Assembly (NCBI GenBank): GCA_937136425.1
Contig: CAKZON010000019.1
Span: 1-64,000 of the forward strand
Direction: 5' to 3'
Source of the DNA: an uncultured Crocinitomix sp.
GTDB lineage: Bacteria; Bacteroidota; Bacteroidia; Flavobacteriales_D; Crocinitomicaceae
Length of the DNA stretch: 64,000 bases
The position numbers were made by a program, and so were the translations under genes. Below the pieces are notes generated by a model, which had not been told where the DNA came from, made no database searches, and saw nothing but the letters and a program-made list of their open reading frames with translations. Shown here in pieces: positions 23,731 through 32,983 of the stretch; the stretch's first letter is position 1; each line of letters starts with the position of its first letter.

Positions 23731-24595
23731 ATCTGTTCTTAATAAATCAAAAAAAAGAGACGCCTGGTTTTTAGATGACTATACCGTTAATTTGTATAGT
23801 AGTTGTGCTTTTAACTGTTTGTATTGCTATATCCGTGGAAGCAAATATGGCATTAACTTAGAGCAAAGTTTAACAGTCAAAAGAAATGCAATTGAAGTGT
23901 TAGATCGGCAATTGTTTAATCGAGCAAAAAAAGGAGAGTATGGAATTATAGTGCTTTCAAGTGCGACAGATCCTTATTTAAAAATTGAAGAGGATTATCA
24001 ACTCACAAGACAAGCATTAGAAGTTATTTTGAAACATAAATTTCCTGTTCATATGATTACAAAATCTTGCGGAATTGAGCGAGATTTTGATCTGTTACAT
24101 AAAATTGATAAAGCCGCGGTTCTCCCCAACGATTTGGCAAATAGTTTACCTGGTGGAACGTTAATTACCTATTCATTTTCAACCTTGGATAATAAAGTTG
24201 GGCGCATTTTTGAACCTGGTGCACCATCACCCAAAAAACGGCTTGAAACGTTGAAAACCACAATTAATGAGGGCTTTTTATCTGGTGTGAGTTTGATGCC
24301 TCTGTTGCCATTTATTAGTGACACTACAGCATCTCTAAACCAATTTTACGAAACCTTTAAAAGAATAAATGCGGCTTATGTTATGCCTGCTAGCATTACA
24401 TTGTTTGGCAATAGCAAAGCTGATAGTAAGACTTTAATATTGGGCGCTATAAAAAAGCATTACCCTGAATTAGAAAATAAATATTTGAAGTTTTTTGCGA
24501 CAGGAAGTGAAATGCCTGCTTACTATAAAAATGCGTTTAGCACTAAAATGGCTGAATTGGCTACTGTTTACCAAATTAAACAACGAATAATCTAG
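23708..24595 (+). CDS. Radical SAM protein, spore photoproduct lyase-like
   Basis: About 295 aa with the radical SAM cluster motif CX3CX2C in SSCAFNCLYCYIRG at about residues 32-41, then SSATDPYLKIEEDYQLTRQALE, ITKSCGIERD and SLMPLLPFISD. This layout matches the SPL-like/Rv2578c-type radical SAM group, where the cluster cleaves S-adenosylmethionine to a radical. Some members act on UV-damaged DNA; substrate here is unproven. The position after xseAB and an AlkD-like gene supports a repair role. ATG 23708 was preferred; ATG 23702 is two codons earlier. It overlaps the upstream gene and converges on the next. Confidence 0.85.
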   Translation: MPKEKEVKSVLNKSKKRDAWFLDDYTVNLYSSCAFNCLYCYIRGSKYGINLEQSLTVKRNAIEVLDRQLFNRAKKGEYGIIVLSSATDPYLKIEEDYQLTRQALEVILKHKFPVHMITKSCGIERDFDLLHKIDKAAVLPNDLANSLPGGTLITYSFSTLDNKVGRIFEPGAPSPKKRLETLKTTINEGFLSGVSLMPLLPFISDTTASLNQFYETFKRINAAYVMPASITLFGNSKADSKTLILGAIKKHYPELENKYLKFFATGSEMPAYYKNAFSTKMAELATVYQIKQRII

Positions 24596-25125
24596 CCTTC
24601 AAATTCAATTCCGCGTTTAGCACCTTCTTCTTTAAATAATTGAATTAATTCGTCCTTTTTCATTTTGAGCATTACTGTGCTAACTGCTACTGGAGTGCCA
24701 AATGATTCTGCGTTCTTTTTAATCGTAGATTTTTTTAATCCACTGAACCGTTCAATGAATTCTTCTTTATTTTTTAAATAAATCACTATAAATGGAATTC
24801 CAATTTGCTTTTTAACACCGAAACCACTTATTTCTTCCCAGCGAACCATTCCAACGTTTAATGCTGATATTTGTTCTTTAATTCCTTCATCATTAATAAT
24901 TAAGCCAATTGTTTTATTCACGACTTTATATATCAAGAAAATTAATAGGGCTAAGAAAATGATTACAATAGTTAAACTAATGGCGAACATTGCTTCATCT
25001 TTAAAAGGGTGTTCTCCAAGAACCAGAGGGTTGACTAATAAGATTGTTCCACCAATAATAAACAATATTGATATAATAATTCCTATAATTTGTTTTCGAG
25101 TATCTATTTGAATATGATGCGCCAT
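24592..25125 (-). CDS. Two-span membrane protein, STM3941-like
   Basis: A 177-aa protein with two N-terminal transmembrane spans (residues about 12-32 and 48-70) and a cytoplasmic PH-like domain (IGLIINDEGIKEQ, VRWEEISGFGVKKQIGIPFIVIYLKNKEEFIERF). This pattern is found in the STM3941 family of bacterial membrane proteins, whose role is unknown. It overlaps the radical SAM gene end by four bases in convergent orientation and lies downstream of the Rof-like gene. Confidence 0.7.
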   Translation of the reverse strand: MAHHIQIDTRKQIIGIIISILFIIGGTILLVNPLVLGEHPFKDEAMFAISLTIVIIFLALLIFLIYKVVNKTIGLIINDEGIKEQISALNVGMVRWEEISGFGVKKQIGIPFIVIYLKNKEEFIERFSGLKKSTIKKNAESFGTPVAVSTVMLKMKKDELIQLFKEEGAKRGIEFEG

Positions 25126-25185
25126 TATGCTTTTTTAGAGTCTTTTAATCACACCGAAAATAAGTATTAATTGATAAACTAGTGC

Positions 25186-25458
25186 TTAGCAATAGTTAGA
25201 AATGAATGATTTTGCCTCAATGTTTTCAATGGAGATGATGTGATCCATTCTGATTTTAATATTAAGCTCCTCATTTTTTAAATGAGCAAACTCACCATTT
25301 CTTCCTCCAGAAAAATCATAAATAATGACATTGGATAATTTTATTTCCTCACCGTTTAAATAATATTTCAACGAAACAGGTTGACGAAGTGTAGCAAAAT
25401 GCTCTAAATAATCGTGGAATGCACAATTGATGGGTTGATATTTATCTGTTAAACGCAT
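25186..25458 (-). CDS. Rof (YaeO)-like protein, possible Rho-modulating factor
   Basis: A 90-aa protein with the Rof N-terminal signature YQPINCAFHDYLEHFA, matching the YxPINCxxxDxLE pattern of E. coli Rof, followed by an Sm-like small beta-barrel (VSLKYYLNGEEIKLSNVIIYDF). Rof binds Rho and inhibits Rho-dependent termination. Whether this homologue binds Rho is inference. It lies 60 bases upstream of the STM3941-like gene on the same strand. Confidence 0.7.
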   Translation of the reverse strand: MRLTDKYQPINCAFHDYLEHFATLRQPVSLKYYLNGEEIKLSNVIIYDFSGGRNGEFAHLKNEELNIKIRMDHIISIENIEAKSFISNYC

Positions 25459-25611
25459 GTTCTTTTTTTGCTTTGACGAAATTGAAAATAATTCATTACA
25501 GATTGAATTTGAATTCCGTAATACGTTTATTATCGTTTACCTTATAGTAAGTACATTCTTTAGTAGAATGAATAATAGATAGCGGTAGAAAGAATTTTTT
25601 AGTTTGTGAAA

Positions 25612-25643
25612 CAAAAAAACCAAGTGCAATGCACTTGGTTTTT
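25612..25643 (-). terminator. Terminator of tRNA-Phe
   Basis: On the minus strand a perfect hairpin AACCAAGTGC-ATT-GCACTTGGTT is followed by a T-run, starting nine bases after the tRNA 3' end. Confidence 0.8.
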
Positions 25644-25650
25644 GTTGCTG

Positions 25651-25723
25651 TGGTGATAGAGGGATTTGAACCCCCGACACATGGATTTTCAGTCCATTGC
25701 TCTACCAACTGAGCTATATCACC
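25651..25723 (-). tRNA. tRNA-Phe (GAA anticodon)
   Basis: A 73-nt cloverleaf on the minus strand. The acceptor stem is GGTGATA/TATCACC with discriminator A, the D arm is GCTC-AGTTGGTA-GAGC, the anticodon loop is CTGAAAA with anticodon GAA, and the T arm is GGGGG-TTCAAAT-CCCTC. CCA is not encoded. It is transcribed alone from a perfect Bacteroidota promoter. Confidence 0.97.
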
Positions 25724-25740
25724 ATCCGTTAATGTGGGGG

Positions 25741-25771
25741 CAAAGATAGTAAGGTATTTTAAAGTGCAAAA
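25741..25771 (-). promoter_or_regulatory. Bacteroidota housekeeping promoter of tRNA-Phe
   Basis: On the minus strand TTTTG is followed after 18 nt by TATCTTTG, an exact TAnnTTTG -7 box at the expected spacing. The -7 box ends 17 bases before the tRNA 5' end. Confidence 0.75.
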
Positions 25772-25834
25772 GAATTCACAATTATTTTTTCATTTTTTTG
25801 ATGAGAATAGAGAAATTGTCCTCAATTTTGCAGC

Positions 25835-26554
25835 ATGAATCTGATTGTTGATCAGGGAAATACAGCAACAAAATTGGCACTTTTTGATAAAGGTGGAAAT
25901 TTGCATATAAAAAAGGTTTTTGCCAAAGAAGAGGTTGATTTAGTAGAAAAATGGGTAAAAGAACATGCAGATGAGCTTGAAGCCGTACTCGTAAGTTCAG
26001 TTACTAATGATCAAATTAACCTACCCATTGCAAAACGAATTGATTTGGATGAAAAAACACCCATTCCTATTCAAAATGGTTATGAAACTCCACACACGTT
26101 GGGTAATGATCGCCTTGCAAATGCTACAGCCATCTGGAAAAAAAATCCCAATAAAAATTCATTAGCTATTGACATAGGTACATGTATTAAATACGATATA
26201 GTAAATAGTAAAGGAGTCTATCTTGGAGGTAATATTAGTCCAGGAATGAATATGCGCTATGCAGCATTACAGTCTTTTACAGACCAATTGCCACTTATTG
26301 ATGCAGAAGAATTTGAATTTGGATTTGGAGTATCAACTAAATCAAGTATACAAAATGGAGTTCAGCACGCTATTTTCCACGAAATAAATGGGTTTATTCA
26401 GCGTTATCAAGAACAATTTGGTGAATTAACAATTTTTATGACGGGTGGAGATTTAAAATACTTTGATAAAGGATATAAAAATCCCATCTTTGCACATTCC
26501 GATTTAACCATTTTTGGATTAAACGAAATATTGAAGTATAATGTTGAATTTTAA
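25835..26554 (+). CDS. coaX: Type III pantothenate kinase
   Basis: A 239-aa CoaX with the ASKHA-fold phosphate loop VDQGNTATKLALF at the N-terminus, a YETPHTLGNDRLANATA block (substrate-binding GxDR equivalent), IDIGTCIKYD, LGGNISPGMNMRY and FMTGGDL. It phosphorylates pantothenate at the first step of coenzyme A synthesis and is insensitive to CoA feedback in known members. It starts a dense run with an outer-membrane protein (14-base overlap), a TPR protein and lptC, an order often seen in Bacteroidota. Confidence 0.95.
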   Translation: MNLIVDQGNTATKLALFDKGGNLHIKKVFAKEEVDLVEKWVKEHADELEAVLVSSVTNDQINLPIAKRIDLDEKTPIPIQNGYETPHTLGNDRLANATAIWKKNPNKNSLAIDIGTCIKYDIVNSKGVYLGGNISPGMNMRYAALQSFTDQLPLIDAEEFEFGFGVSTKSSIQNGVQHAIFHEINGFIQRYQEQFGELTIFMTGGDLKYFDKGYKNPIFAHSDLTIFGLNEILKYNVEF

Positions 26555-28010
26555 AAGTATATTTTTTTCTATAGTTGCGTTTTGTGCGGTGAACATCTCG
26601 TTTGCCCAAAAAGGAACGCAATCACCTTATAGTTCTTTTGGACTGGGTGAGCGTAATTATGAAGGTTATGCGGCGTTTTCTTCAATGGGAGGTGTTTCTC
26701 TTGCAAATACGGACTCTACATTGGTGAATACAACTAACCCAGCATCTTATTCTTATTTATCGAGACACTTGCCTGTGTTGCAAATAGGAATGAATGGAAA
26801 GCTTTCAAATTTTAGCACGGCTTCTGCTACAACGTCTCAGCGTCATTTTGGATTAAATCAATTTCAATTAGGTTTACCCATTATGAAAAATTGGGGAGTT
26901 GGAATAGGTTTAAAACCTTATTCATTTACAGGGTATACCGTAACTAATTACACTACTAACAGTGATGGTGATACAACAATGCAAGCTGTTAATGAAGGGT
27001 CAGGTGGAGTTAGAATAGCAAATTTTGGAATCTCTTATAGACCTTTAAACTTGAAAAAGATTGCAAGTGTTAAAAGGAAAGAGGTGATATTAGATCCAGT
27101 AACAAATAAAAAAACTGTAAGGGATACAGTAATCAGTGGGCACGTAACACAACATTTTTCATTAGGTGTTAATGGAAACTATTTGTTTGGAACATCTGAA
27201 CAGATTCGCTCAACAGAATTTATTCCTTCATCACTTGATATTTTTAACGCACGTGTAGTGGATGGAATTAGAGTATCAGGTCTTTCAACTGAATTTGGTG
27301 TTAATTATAATTACGGTTTTAAATCAACGAAACTAAGTCGTAACTTGGCAATAGGAGCAACTTATGCACCAGCTACTGAAGTTAGAGCTTTTCAGGATTT
27401 ATATTCATTTTCTTATACTGGAAGCTTTTATCGTGGACAAACGGTTTCAGTTAAAGACACTATTGAGCTAATTCAAGATGATCAAGGTTTAGTATATAAA
27501 CCAGAGGCGTTAGGACTTGGATTACAATATCAATTTACACCATATAATTCGAGTTCAAGCTTACGCTTAGCAGCTGATTTTAAAATCGAAAGATGGTCTA
27601 CGTTTTATACGCAATTCTCTGATGTTCAAAATCCTGGAGGTTTAAAGGATCGAATGTCTATTGGGGTTGGATTTGAAAGAGCGCCAACTATAAGTGCTTT
27701 AGTTGATCCAGACAATTTCTTCAGCGGATTAACATATCGATTAGGATTTAATTATGCGCAAACCGAATTATTAGTGAAAAATAATTTAGGTGAAGAGATC
27801 GCTTTAGACAATTATGGCATGAGTTTTGGATTAAGCATACCGATCCGTCCTGGAGTGTCAAATACAAATCTTAATTTTGGGGGCAGTTTAGGAAACCTTG
27901 GAACAACTGAAAATGGAATAATTCAAGAAAGGTACATCGGACTTTATGTCGGCTTTTCAATTACTCCAGAAAGAAGTAACCGCTGGTTTTTAAAACGGAA
28001 ATACAATTAA
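26541..28010 (+). CDS. Outer-membrane beta-barrel protein (FadL/OmpP1-like)
   Basis: A 489-aa protein with a Sec signal ending SFAQ and an N-terminal segment SPYSSFGLGERNYEGYAAFSSMG. Many amphipathic strands follow (HFSLGVNGNYLFG, LAIGATYAPATEVRAFQDLY), typical of the FadL-like barrel family that carries hydrophobic compounds across the outer membrane. The substrate is not evident. The overlap with coaX and the short gap to the TPR gene point to one operon. Confidence 0.78.
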   Translation: MLNFKSIFFSIVAFCAVNISFAQKGTQSPYSSFGLGERNYEGYAAFSSMGGVSLANTDSTLVNTTNPASYSYLSRHLPVLQIGMNGKLSNFSTASATTSQRHFGLNQFQLGLPIMKNWGVGIGLKPYSFTGYTVTNYTTNSDGDTTMQAVNEGSGGVRIANFGISYRPLNLKKIASVKRKEVILDPVTNKKTVRDTVISGHVTQHFSLGVNGNYLFGTSEQIRSTEFIPSSLDIFNARVVDGIRVSGLSTEFGVNYNYGFKSTKLSRNLAIGATYAPATEVRAFQDLYSFSYTGSFYRGQTVSVKDTIELIQDDQGLVYKPEALGLGLQYQFTPYNSSSSLRLAADFKIERWSTFYTQFSDVQNPGGLKDRMSIGVGFERAPTISALVDPDNFFSGLTYRLGFNYAQTELLVKNNLGEEIALDNYGMSFGLSIPIRPGVSNTNLNFGGSLGNLGTTENGIIQERYIGLYVGFSITPERSNRWFLKRKYN

Positions 28011-28037
28011 CAATAACAAAGAATAAACACGAAGAAA

Positions 28038-29366
28038 ATGAAACTCAAGGGAATTTTAGGAACTTTAATGTTAACCCTGCTAATAGGATCAAGTGCAATG
28101 GCACAAGATTCTTCAAGTGTAGCAGCAGATGATTGCCAGAAATTTAGAAGTTTGTATTACCAATACTTAACTTCAAAAGCATATCAAGATGCCGCTAACT
28201 TTTGGAATGATGCGGTTGAATCATGTGGTCCAGCTGGATTAGATGGAGCTTTTTATTCAAATGGTAGATACATTTATGGTAAACTATTAAAAGAAGAAGG
28301 CATTACTCCTGAACGTAAAACAGCATTGAAAGATACAGTAATCTGGATTTTCGAAAGTCGTTTACAAATTGATCATGATTTAATTTGGATTGCAGATTAT
28401 GCATCTCAATTAGTGACAAACAAGTCAGATGATCATGCTAAAATTGATACGCTTTTTGCTCAGTCAATTCCTGAATTAAAGGACAAAGCTAAATCAAAAC
28501 ATTATAAGCAATATTTCAAGCATTTAATTGTCAATAAATTTAATACTGCTGAAGGTGAAGAAAAAGAAGCAGCTAGAACAAAAATTATTGAAGAATACAT
28601 TGTATTGTCTGAATATATTGGAACTGCTTTAAAAGCGGCTAAAGAAAAAGAGGATGCTAACGAAGTAAAACGCCAAACAAGTGCACAAAGCTTTTTAGAT
28701 AAATATTTCTTACAAATTGCTAAAGATTGTGATGTATTAGTAGGTGTTTTTGATAAGAAATTACAAACCTTGCCAGAAGATCCAACTGAAAGAAAAGAAA
28801 AAGTTGAAGCATACTTGGCGTTGATGGATCAAAAGAAATGTCAATCAAGTGAAGTTTACGGAAAGTTTGTAGATGAACTAATTGCACTTGAGCCAACAGC
28901 AGAAGCTTACTTTTTTGGTGGGAACTATGCTTTAAGTAACAAAAACAACTCTAAAGCTGCAGAATACTTTCAAAAAGCTGTTGAACTTGAGGCTGACGGA
29001 GAGAACAAAGACAAGTATACTTTAAACTTGGCAAATGTAAAATACAAACAAGGTTCGTACAAGTCTGCGTTTAAAACTGCAAAAGGAGTAGGTGGAGATT
29101 ATAGAGGTGATGCTTTAGTGATTTGTGCAAATTCAATTGCAGCTACTGCAAACAGCTGTGGAGAGTCAACTTTCTCAAGAAAAGCAAACTACTGGTTAGC
29201 TAATGACTATATTAAAAAAGCAATTGCTGCAGGAGCAGAAGGTGTAAGTAGCAGTAAATTTTTAAAGAATGCACCAGATTCGAACGAAGCCTTTAACGAA
29301 GGTGTTAGTGCAGGATCAACGGTTAGCCTTAGCTGTTGGGGAGAGTCCACTACAGCAAGATTCTAA
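28038..29366 (+). CDS. Exported tetratricopeptide-repeat protein
   Basis: A 442-aa protein with a signal peptide ending AMAQ. The interior is almost entirely helical with TPR-like pairs (YFFGGNYALSNKNNSKAAEYFQKAVEL near residues 295-325, and an N-terminal pair around YYQYLTSKAYQDAANFWNDAV). The C-terminus carries conserved Cys residues (CANSIAATANSCGES, LSCWGES). TPR scaffolds bind partner proteins; in this operon order (between an outer-membrane barrel and lptC) an envelope-assembly role is plausible. No enzymatic domain is visible. Confidence 0.75.
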   Translation: MKLKGILGTLMLTLLIGSSAMAQDSSSVAADDCQKFRSLYYQYLTSKAYQDAANFWNDAVESCGPAGLDGAFYSNGRYIYGKLLKEEGITPERKTALKDTVIWIFESRLQIDHDLIWIADYASQLVTNKSDDHAKIDTLFAQSIPELKDKAKSKHYKQYFKHLIVNKFNTAEGEEKEAARTKIIEEYIVLSEYIGTALKAAKEKEDANEVKRQTSAQSFLDKYFLQIAKDCDVLVGVFDKKLQTLPEDPTERKEKVEAYLALMDQKKCQSSEVYGKFVDELIALEPTAEAYFFGGNYALSNKNNSKAAEYFQKAVELEADGENKDKYTLNLANVKYKQGSYKSAFKTAKGVGGDYRGDALVICANSIAATANSCGESTFSRKANYWLANDYIKKAIAAGAEGVSSSKFLKNAPDSNEAFNEGVSAGSTVSLSCWGESTTARF

Positions 29367-29378
29367 AAAATACCCGAT

Positions 29379-29957
29379 CTGAAATACAGATTAATTGATA
29401 TAAAACAAATAAGCATTCCTGTCATTATTATGATGGGAATGCTTTTTTCTTGTGAAAATGATTTAGGAACAATTAGAGAGGTTACTCAAACAGAGGACAT
29501 GGCGGATGAAATTGTCAATGACATGCATACGCTTTATTCTGATTCAGGAGTTGTCGTCTATGAGATGATTGCAACCAGAATGGAGAAATTTGGAGAACCA
29601 AAAAATGTGAGACTTTTTAAGTTTGGGTTTGAAGTGAATTTCTTTAAAGAAAAAGATTCTATTGTAGCTAAATTAACGGCAGATAATGCTGAATTTCGCG
29701 AAAAGGAAAATGTAATTATAGCACGGAATAATGTTATCTTTACAAACTACGATAAAAACCAAACGCTAAAAACAGAAGAGCTCTATTGGGATCAAACTGG
29801 ACAACGCGTTAGGACAGAGAAGTATTTTGAAGTAATAGGAGAAAAAACAACCGTTAAAGGATACGGGTTGGATACGGATGAGACGTTTACTGATTATAAT
29901 ATGCACAAAGTAAGTGTCGAAAGCCAAAACATCAATAATAACGATTCAATAAAATGA
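29379..29957 (+). CDS. lptC: LPS export periplasmic protein LptC
   Basis: The LptC/OstA beta-jelly-roll region is clear: GVVVYEMIATRMEKFG, the LTADNAEFREKENVIIARNN block, and the later KTEELYWDQTGQRVRTEKYFEV. LptC relays lipopolysaccharide from LptB2FG to LptA. The first ATG (29430) would leave only seven residues before Cys in MMGMLFSC, too short for a lipoprotein signal. Extending in frame to CTG 29379 restores a charged N-terminus plus a hydrophobic stretch ending in a lipobox, so I annotate that start, with uncertainty. The stop overlaps the next ATG by four bases (ATGA). Confidence 0.85.
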   Translation: MKYRLIDIKQISIPVIIMMGMLFSCENDLGTIREVTQTEDMADEIVNDMHTLYSDSGVVVYEMIATRMEKFGEPKNVRLFKFGFEVNFFKEKDSIVAKLTADNAEFREKENVIIARNNVIFTNYDKNQTLKTEELYWDQTGQRVRTEKYFEVIGEKTTVKGYGLDTDETFTDYNMHKVSVESQNINNNDSIK

Positions 29958-30181
29958 GCAGTTTAGCAAAAATAAATTCAGTTTTAGAAAAATTTTGGTG
30001 GGCAATGACAGCCGTGAGTTTGATCATGGTTCTTGTGTTTTGTTTCATGCAAGGATGGGATAAATGGGGATTTTATTTTATTATTCCGGTTGTAACTGCT
30101 GTTATGGCAGTAATGAGACGGTTTTTAAGAAAGCGCCTTGAAAAAAGCGAAGCCGAGCGAGATAAAAACGCCGCTAAATAA
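29954..30181 (+). CDS. Small two-span membrane protein after lptC
   Basis: 75 aa with two transmembrane spans (residues about 13-33 and 38-55) and a basic, charged C-terminal tail (RRFLRKRLEKSEAERDK). It overlaps lptC by four bases. A conserved small membrane protein in this slot is common in Bacteroidota. Function unknown. Confidence 0.75.
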   Translation: MSSLAKINSVLEKFWWAMTAVSLIMVLVFCFMQGWDKWGFYFIIPVVTAVMAVMRRFLRKRLEKSEAERDKNAAK

Positions 30182-30347
30182 TTCGCGTAAATTCACTCAA
30201 TTTTTTAGAAAGGGAGGATTATTATTATCACTCTTTTGTAATGTTACGGCCTGTGATGTCAGAAACATTACCGCAATTGTTTTTAGAATAGGTTGAAACA
30301 GACAATTTCGTTCTAGGAGACAAGCAGTATAAATTGCGCCAAATAAA

Positions 30348-31898
30348 CTAATCTATTGCTTTAACCGAAAATACTTTTCGCGATTTACCAATTTCACCGT
30401 ATAAATAAAAAGTGTCAGGATCTATTTGATAATTAAGCCTTGCACGTAACATAAAATTATTGTCAGTGTTGATTAATGCTCCTCGGCTTTTTACACCGTC
30501 TTCGCCAATCTGTACATATGATATTTGAAAACGCCTGTTGTTTGACAAGGTAGTATAATTAAAATAATCGTTTACCGCCAAGTCATTATTGCGTTCAGTG
30601 TCATTAAAGAATAAGTATAACTCATTATTAGCGTGCATAACAGAAAATGAAGAGAAATAGCCATAGTCATTTACTGTGTGTTGAAACTTTGGAACACGGT
30701 CACTCCACATATGATTGCCGTTTTCGTCAAAATAAGCAACTATAATTGAGTTGTAGTTATAGTTTTCAGACGTTGTTGTGATATTGGTTCTAGGGTCGTA
30801 ATTGCGCTCCGTATATTGGTAAAAGTGCTCTCCTAGAATATAGTATGAGTTGTCGTCTAGTATAACCAGTTGGCGCAGTTTTATATTTTCTAATTCTTTT
30901 GTTTTTTCAATGCGCTTCGCATTAACAAATTTTTCAAAAAATGAGCGCTTGTACTTGTAATAATTTGAACCAATTAAAACTAAATCTGCTCCAATTTTTA
31001 AAGAAAACACACCGTTAATGGTTTGGTTGCGAGTTTCATTAATGAATCCGCTGATAACAAGTTCATGTTTTGAATTGTAGTCCATTGCAATACCATTAAT
31101 CCAACGGTTTTTTAAGCGCAAATCAAATTCCTTTAAAAATTCTTTTTGATGATCGTATCCCCACAATGCATACTTGTTGTTAATCAAGTCAGTGTTGTTC
31201 TCGCGTACACTTCCCGTTCCGGCTTCGTATCCATAATCACATAAAATGTATAAAGGCGCATTTTTAGAATAAATCACTTCTTCAATTGTTAAGCTTTGTA
31301 CTAAGTTGGGTGATTTCACTGTTGTTCTCCAACCTGTTTCTCCTGAATTTTCAATAGTTTGCAAACCAATAGACTGCTCAAAGTTGTTTAGAAATTTATT
31401 GTGAGTAAGCATGATAAACCCATCCTGCTCAATTGATTCACTTAAATAGTACTTTTCGTCTAGCTCCAATGTGTCTAGTACTCGCTCATTAATCTTTTCA
31501 CCATATTCATTGAAAATCTCTAAATGAACCATGTTAAATTTATCCTTCAATCCATTTACGGTTGAAAATAGATAAAAGGTATTATTCTGAAAAAAAATCT
31601 CGTTAGGCTCGTTGTAAAAATCTTCATTGATGATGCTGAATAAATCTTTTGAATCAATCAATTCTAAGGTGTTAGCATCAAGTCTACGGAGAGATAGTTC
31701 TTGCTTTTTACGATTTATCGCTAAATAATCAACTAAAAAAAGAGTGTTTTCATTCTGACCTATGAAGCCTGCAAAATTGCTTTTGCGCTGTGTTGTAAAT
31801 GGAGGGCCAATGGTAGGTTTGTCCAATCTGGAATCTTCTTCCTGCCCAAAACTGAGCAGCGAAAACAAACATATGATGATACAAACTGTTAATTTCAT
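30348..31898 (-). CDS. Exported beta-propeller-like protein of unknown function
   Basis: A 516-aa protein with a Sec signal (MKLTVCIIICLFSLLSFGQ). The body consists of repeated strands with short loops such as NTFYLFSTVNGL, ELVISGFINETRN and NNELYLFFNDTERN, suggesting a six- or seven-bladed propeller. I recognise no catalytic or sorting motif; the C-terminus lacks a T9SS domain. Its ATG overlaps the end of rlmN by four bases, so it is co-transcribed downstream of it. The coupling does not by itself imply a link to rRNA methylation. Confidence 0.65.
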   Translation of the reverse strand: MKLTVCIIICLFSLLSFGQEEDSRLDKPTIGPPFTTQRKSNFAGFIGQNENTLFLVDYLAINRKKQELSLRRLDANTLELIDSKDLFSIINEDFYNEPNEIFFQNNTFYLFSTVNGLKDKFNMVHLEIFNEYGEKINERVLDTLELDEKYYLSESIEQDGFIMLTHNKFLNNFEQSIGLQTIENSGETGWRTTVKSPNLVQSLTIEEVIYSKNAPLYILCDYGYEAGTGSVRENNTDLINNKYALWGYDHQKEFLKEFDLRLKNRWINGIAMDYNSKHELVISGFINETRNQTINGVFSLKIGADLVLIGSNYYKYKRSFFEKFVNAKRIEKTKELENIKLRQLVILDDNSYYILGEHFYQYTERNYDPRTNITTTSENYNYNSIIVAYFDENGNHMWSDRVPKFQHTVNDYGYFSSFSVMHANNELYLFFNDTERNNDLAVNDYFNYTTLSNNRRFQISYVQIGEDGVKSRGALINTDNNFMLRARLNYQIDPDTFYLYGEIGKSRKVFSVKAID

Positions 31899-32968
31899 TT
31901 CAAACTTCTTTCCTTTAACGCAATAGAACCATTTTTATTGGCTAATTGCCCACATGCCGCATCAATATCTTTACCTCTACTGCGTCGAACATTAACAACC
32001 AAGTTTAACGATTCTAAAAACCCAGCAAATACATCTACTTTACGCTGATCCGCTTGTTGAAATTCGCCGTCGTCTATTGGGTTATACTCTATTATATTAA
32101 TTTTTACTGGAACATTTTTACAAAAATCAGCTAATTCTCTAGCGTCTGCCAATGAATCATTAAAATCTTTGAATATAATATACTCAAAAGTAACGCGCGA
32201 ACCTGTTTTATCATAAAAATAACGCAAAGCATCCGCAAGCACCTCTAAATTATTGGAGTCATTAATTTCCATAATCTTACTGCGCTTTTCGTCATTCGCA
32301 GCATGAAGAGACAGTGCCAAATTAAATTTAACGTTGTCATCTCCCAATTTTTTAATCATTTTTCCAATTCCCGCAGTTGAAACAGTAATTCGCTTTGGTG
32401 AAATGCCAAGCCCTTGTTCTGACGTGATTTTGTCTATACCCTCCAGCATGTTTTTATAATTGAGCAAAGGTTCGCCCATTCCCATAAAAACAATATTACT
32501 TAATGGTTTATTAAAGTTTTCTTGCGATAAACGCGTGAGTAATAAAACCTGATCATAGATTTCACCACCACTTAAATTTCGCATTAGCTTTAAACGGCCA
32601 GTTGCGCAAAATTTACATGCTAGGCTGCATCCAACTTGTGAAGATATGCAAGCAGTAATTCTAGAAGTGGTAGGAATCAAAACCCCTTCTGTAATGTGAT
32701 TGTCGTAACTTTTAAATGCACATTTTACGGTAAGGTCATTGCTGTGTTGTTCATCAGAAATTCGAATCGCGTCTATAAAATATTGCGTGTCTAAAAAGTC
32801 AATTACTTTTTTAGAAATGTTACGCATATCAGCAAAGGAATGTGCTCCCTTTTTCCAAATCCATTCATAAACTTGTTTTGCTCTGAACTTTTTTTCACCC
32901 TGCGTTGCTAAAGCTTCAATTAGTTCATCCAAGCTGATGTTGCGAATATTTTTTTTCTGTGCTTCCAT
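31895..32968 (-). CDS. rlmN: 23S rRNA (adenine2503-C2)-methyltransferase (dual-specificity RlmN)
   Basis: A 357-aa radical SAM methylase with cluster motif CSLACKFCATG, the GMGEPLLNY S-adenosylmethionine box and the C-terminal CGQLANK segment carrying the catalytic Cys. In the family this enzyme methylates C2 of A2503 in 23S rRNA and A37 of several tRNAs. The N-terminal region (FRAKQVYEWIWKKGAHSF) is standard. A Bacteroidota -7 box lies just upstream. Confidence 0.96.
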   Translation of the reverse strand: MEAQKKNIRNISLDELIEALATQGEKKFRAKQVYEWIWKKGAHSFADMRNISKKVIDFLDTQYFIDAIRISDEQHSNDLTVKCAFKSYDNHITEGVLIPTTSRITACISSQVGCSLACKFCATGRLKLMRNLSGGEIYDQVLLLTRLSQENFNKPLSNIVFMGMGEPLLNYKNMLEGIDKITSEQGLGISPKRITVSTAGIGKMIKKLGDDNVKFNLALSLHAANDEKRSKIMEINDSNNLEVLADALRYFYDKTGSRVTFEYIIFKDFNDSLADARELADFCKNVPVKINIIEYNPIDDGEFQQADQRKVDVFAGFLESLNLVVNVRRSRGKDIDAACGQLANKNGSIALKERSLK

Positions 32969-32983
32969 AACCCTTTACCCTTG

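Noticed and set aside
25496..25708. 70-aa minus-strand ORF
   Set aside because: It is read through the tRNA-Phe gene and its terminator; the peptide (VEQWTENPCVGGSNPS) is the usual artefact of a tRNA translated in one frame.
30182..30347. Possible remnant gene after the lptC operon
   Set aside because: Short open stretches exist (one beginning MLRPVMSETLPQ) but they are broken by stops and match no family I can name; left as intergenic.
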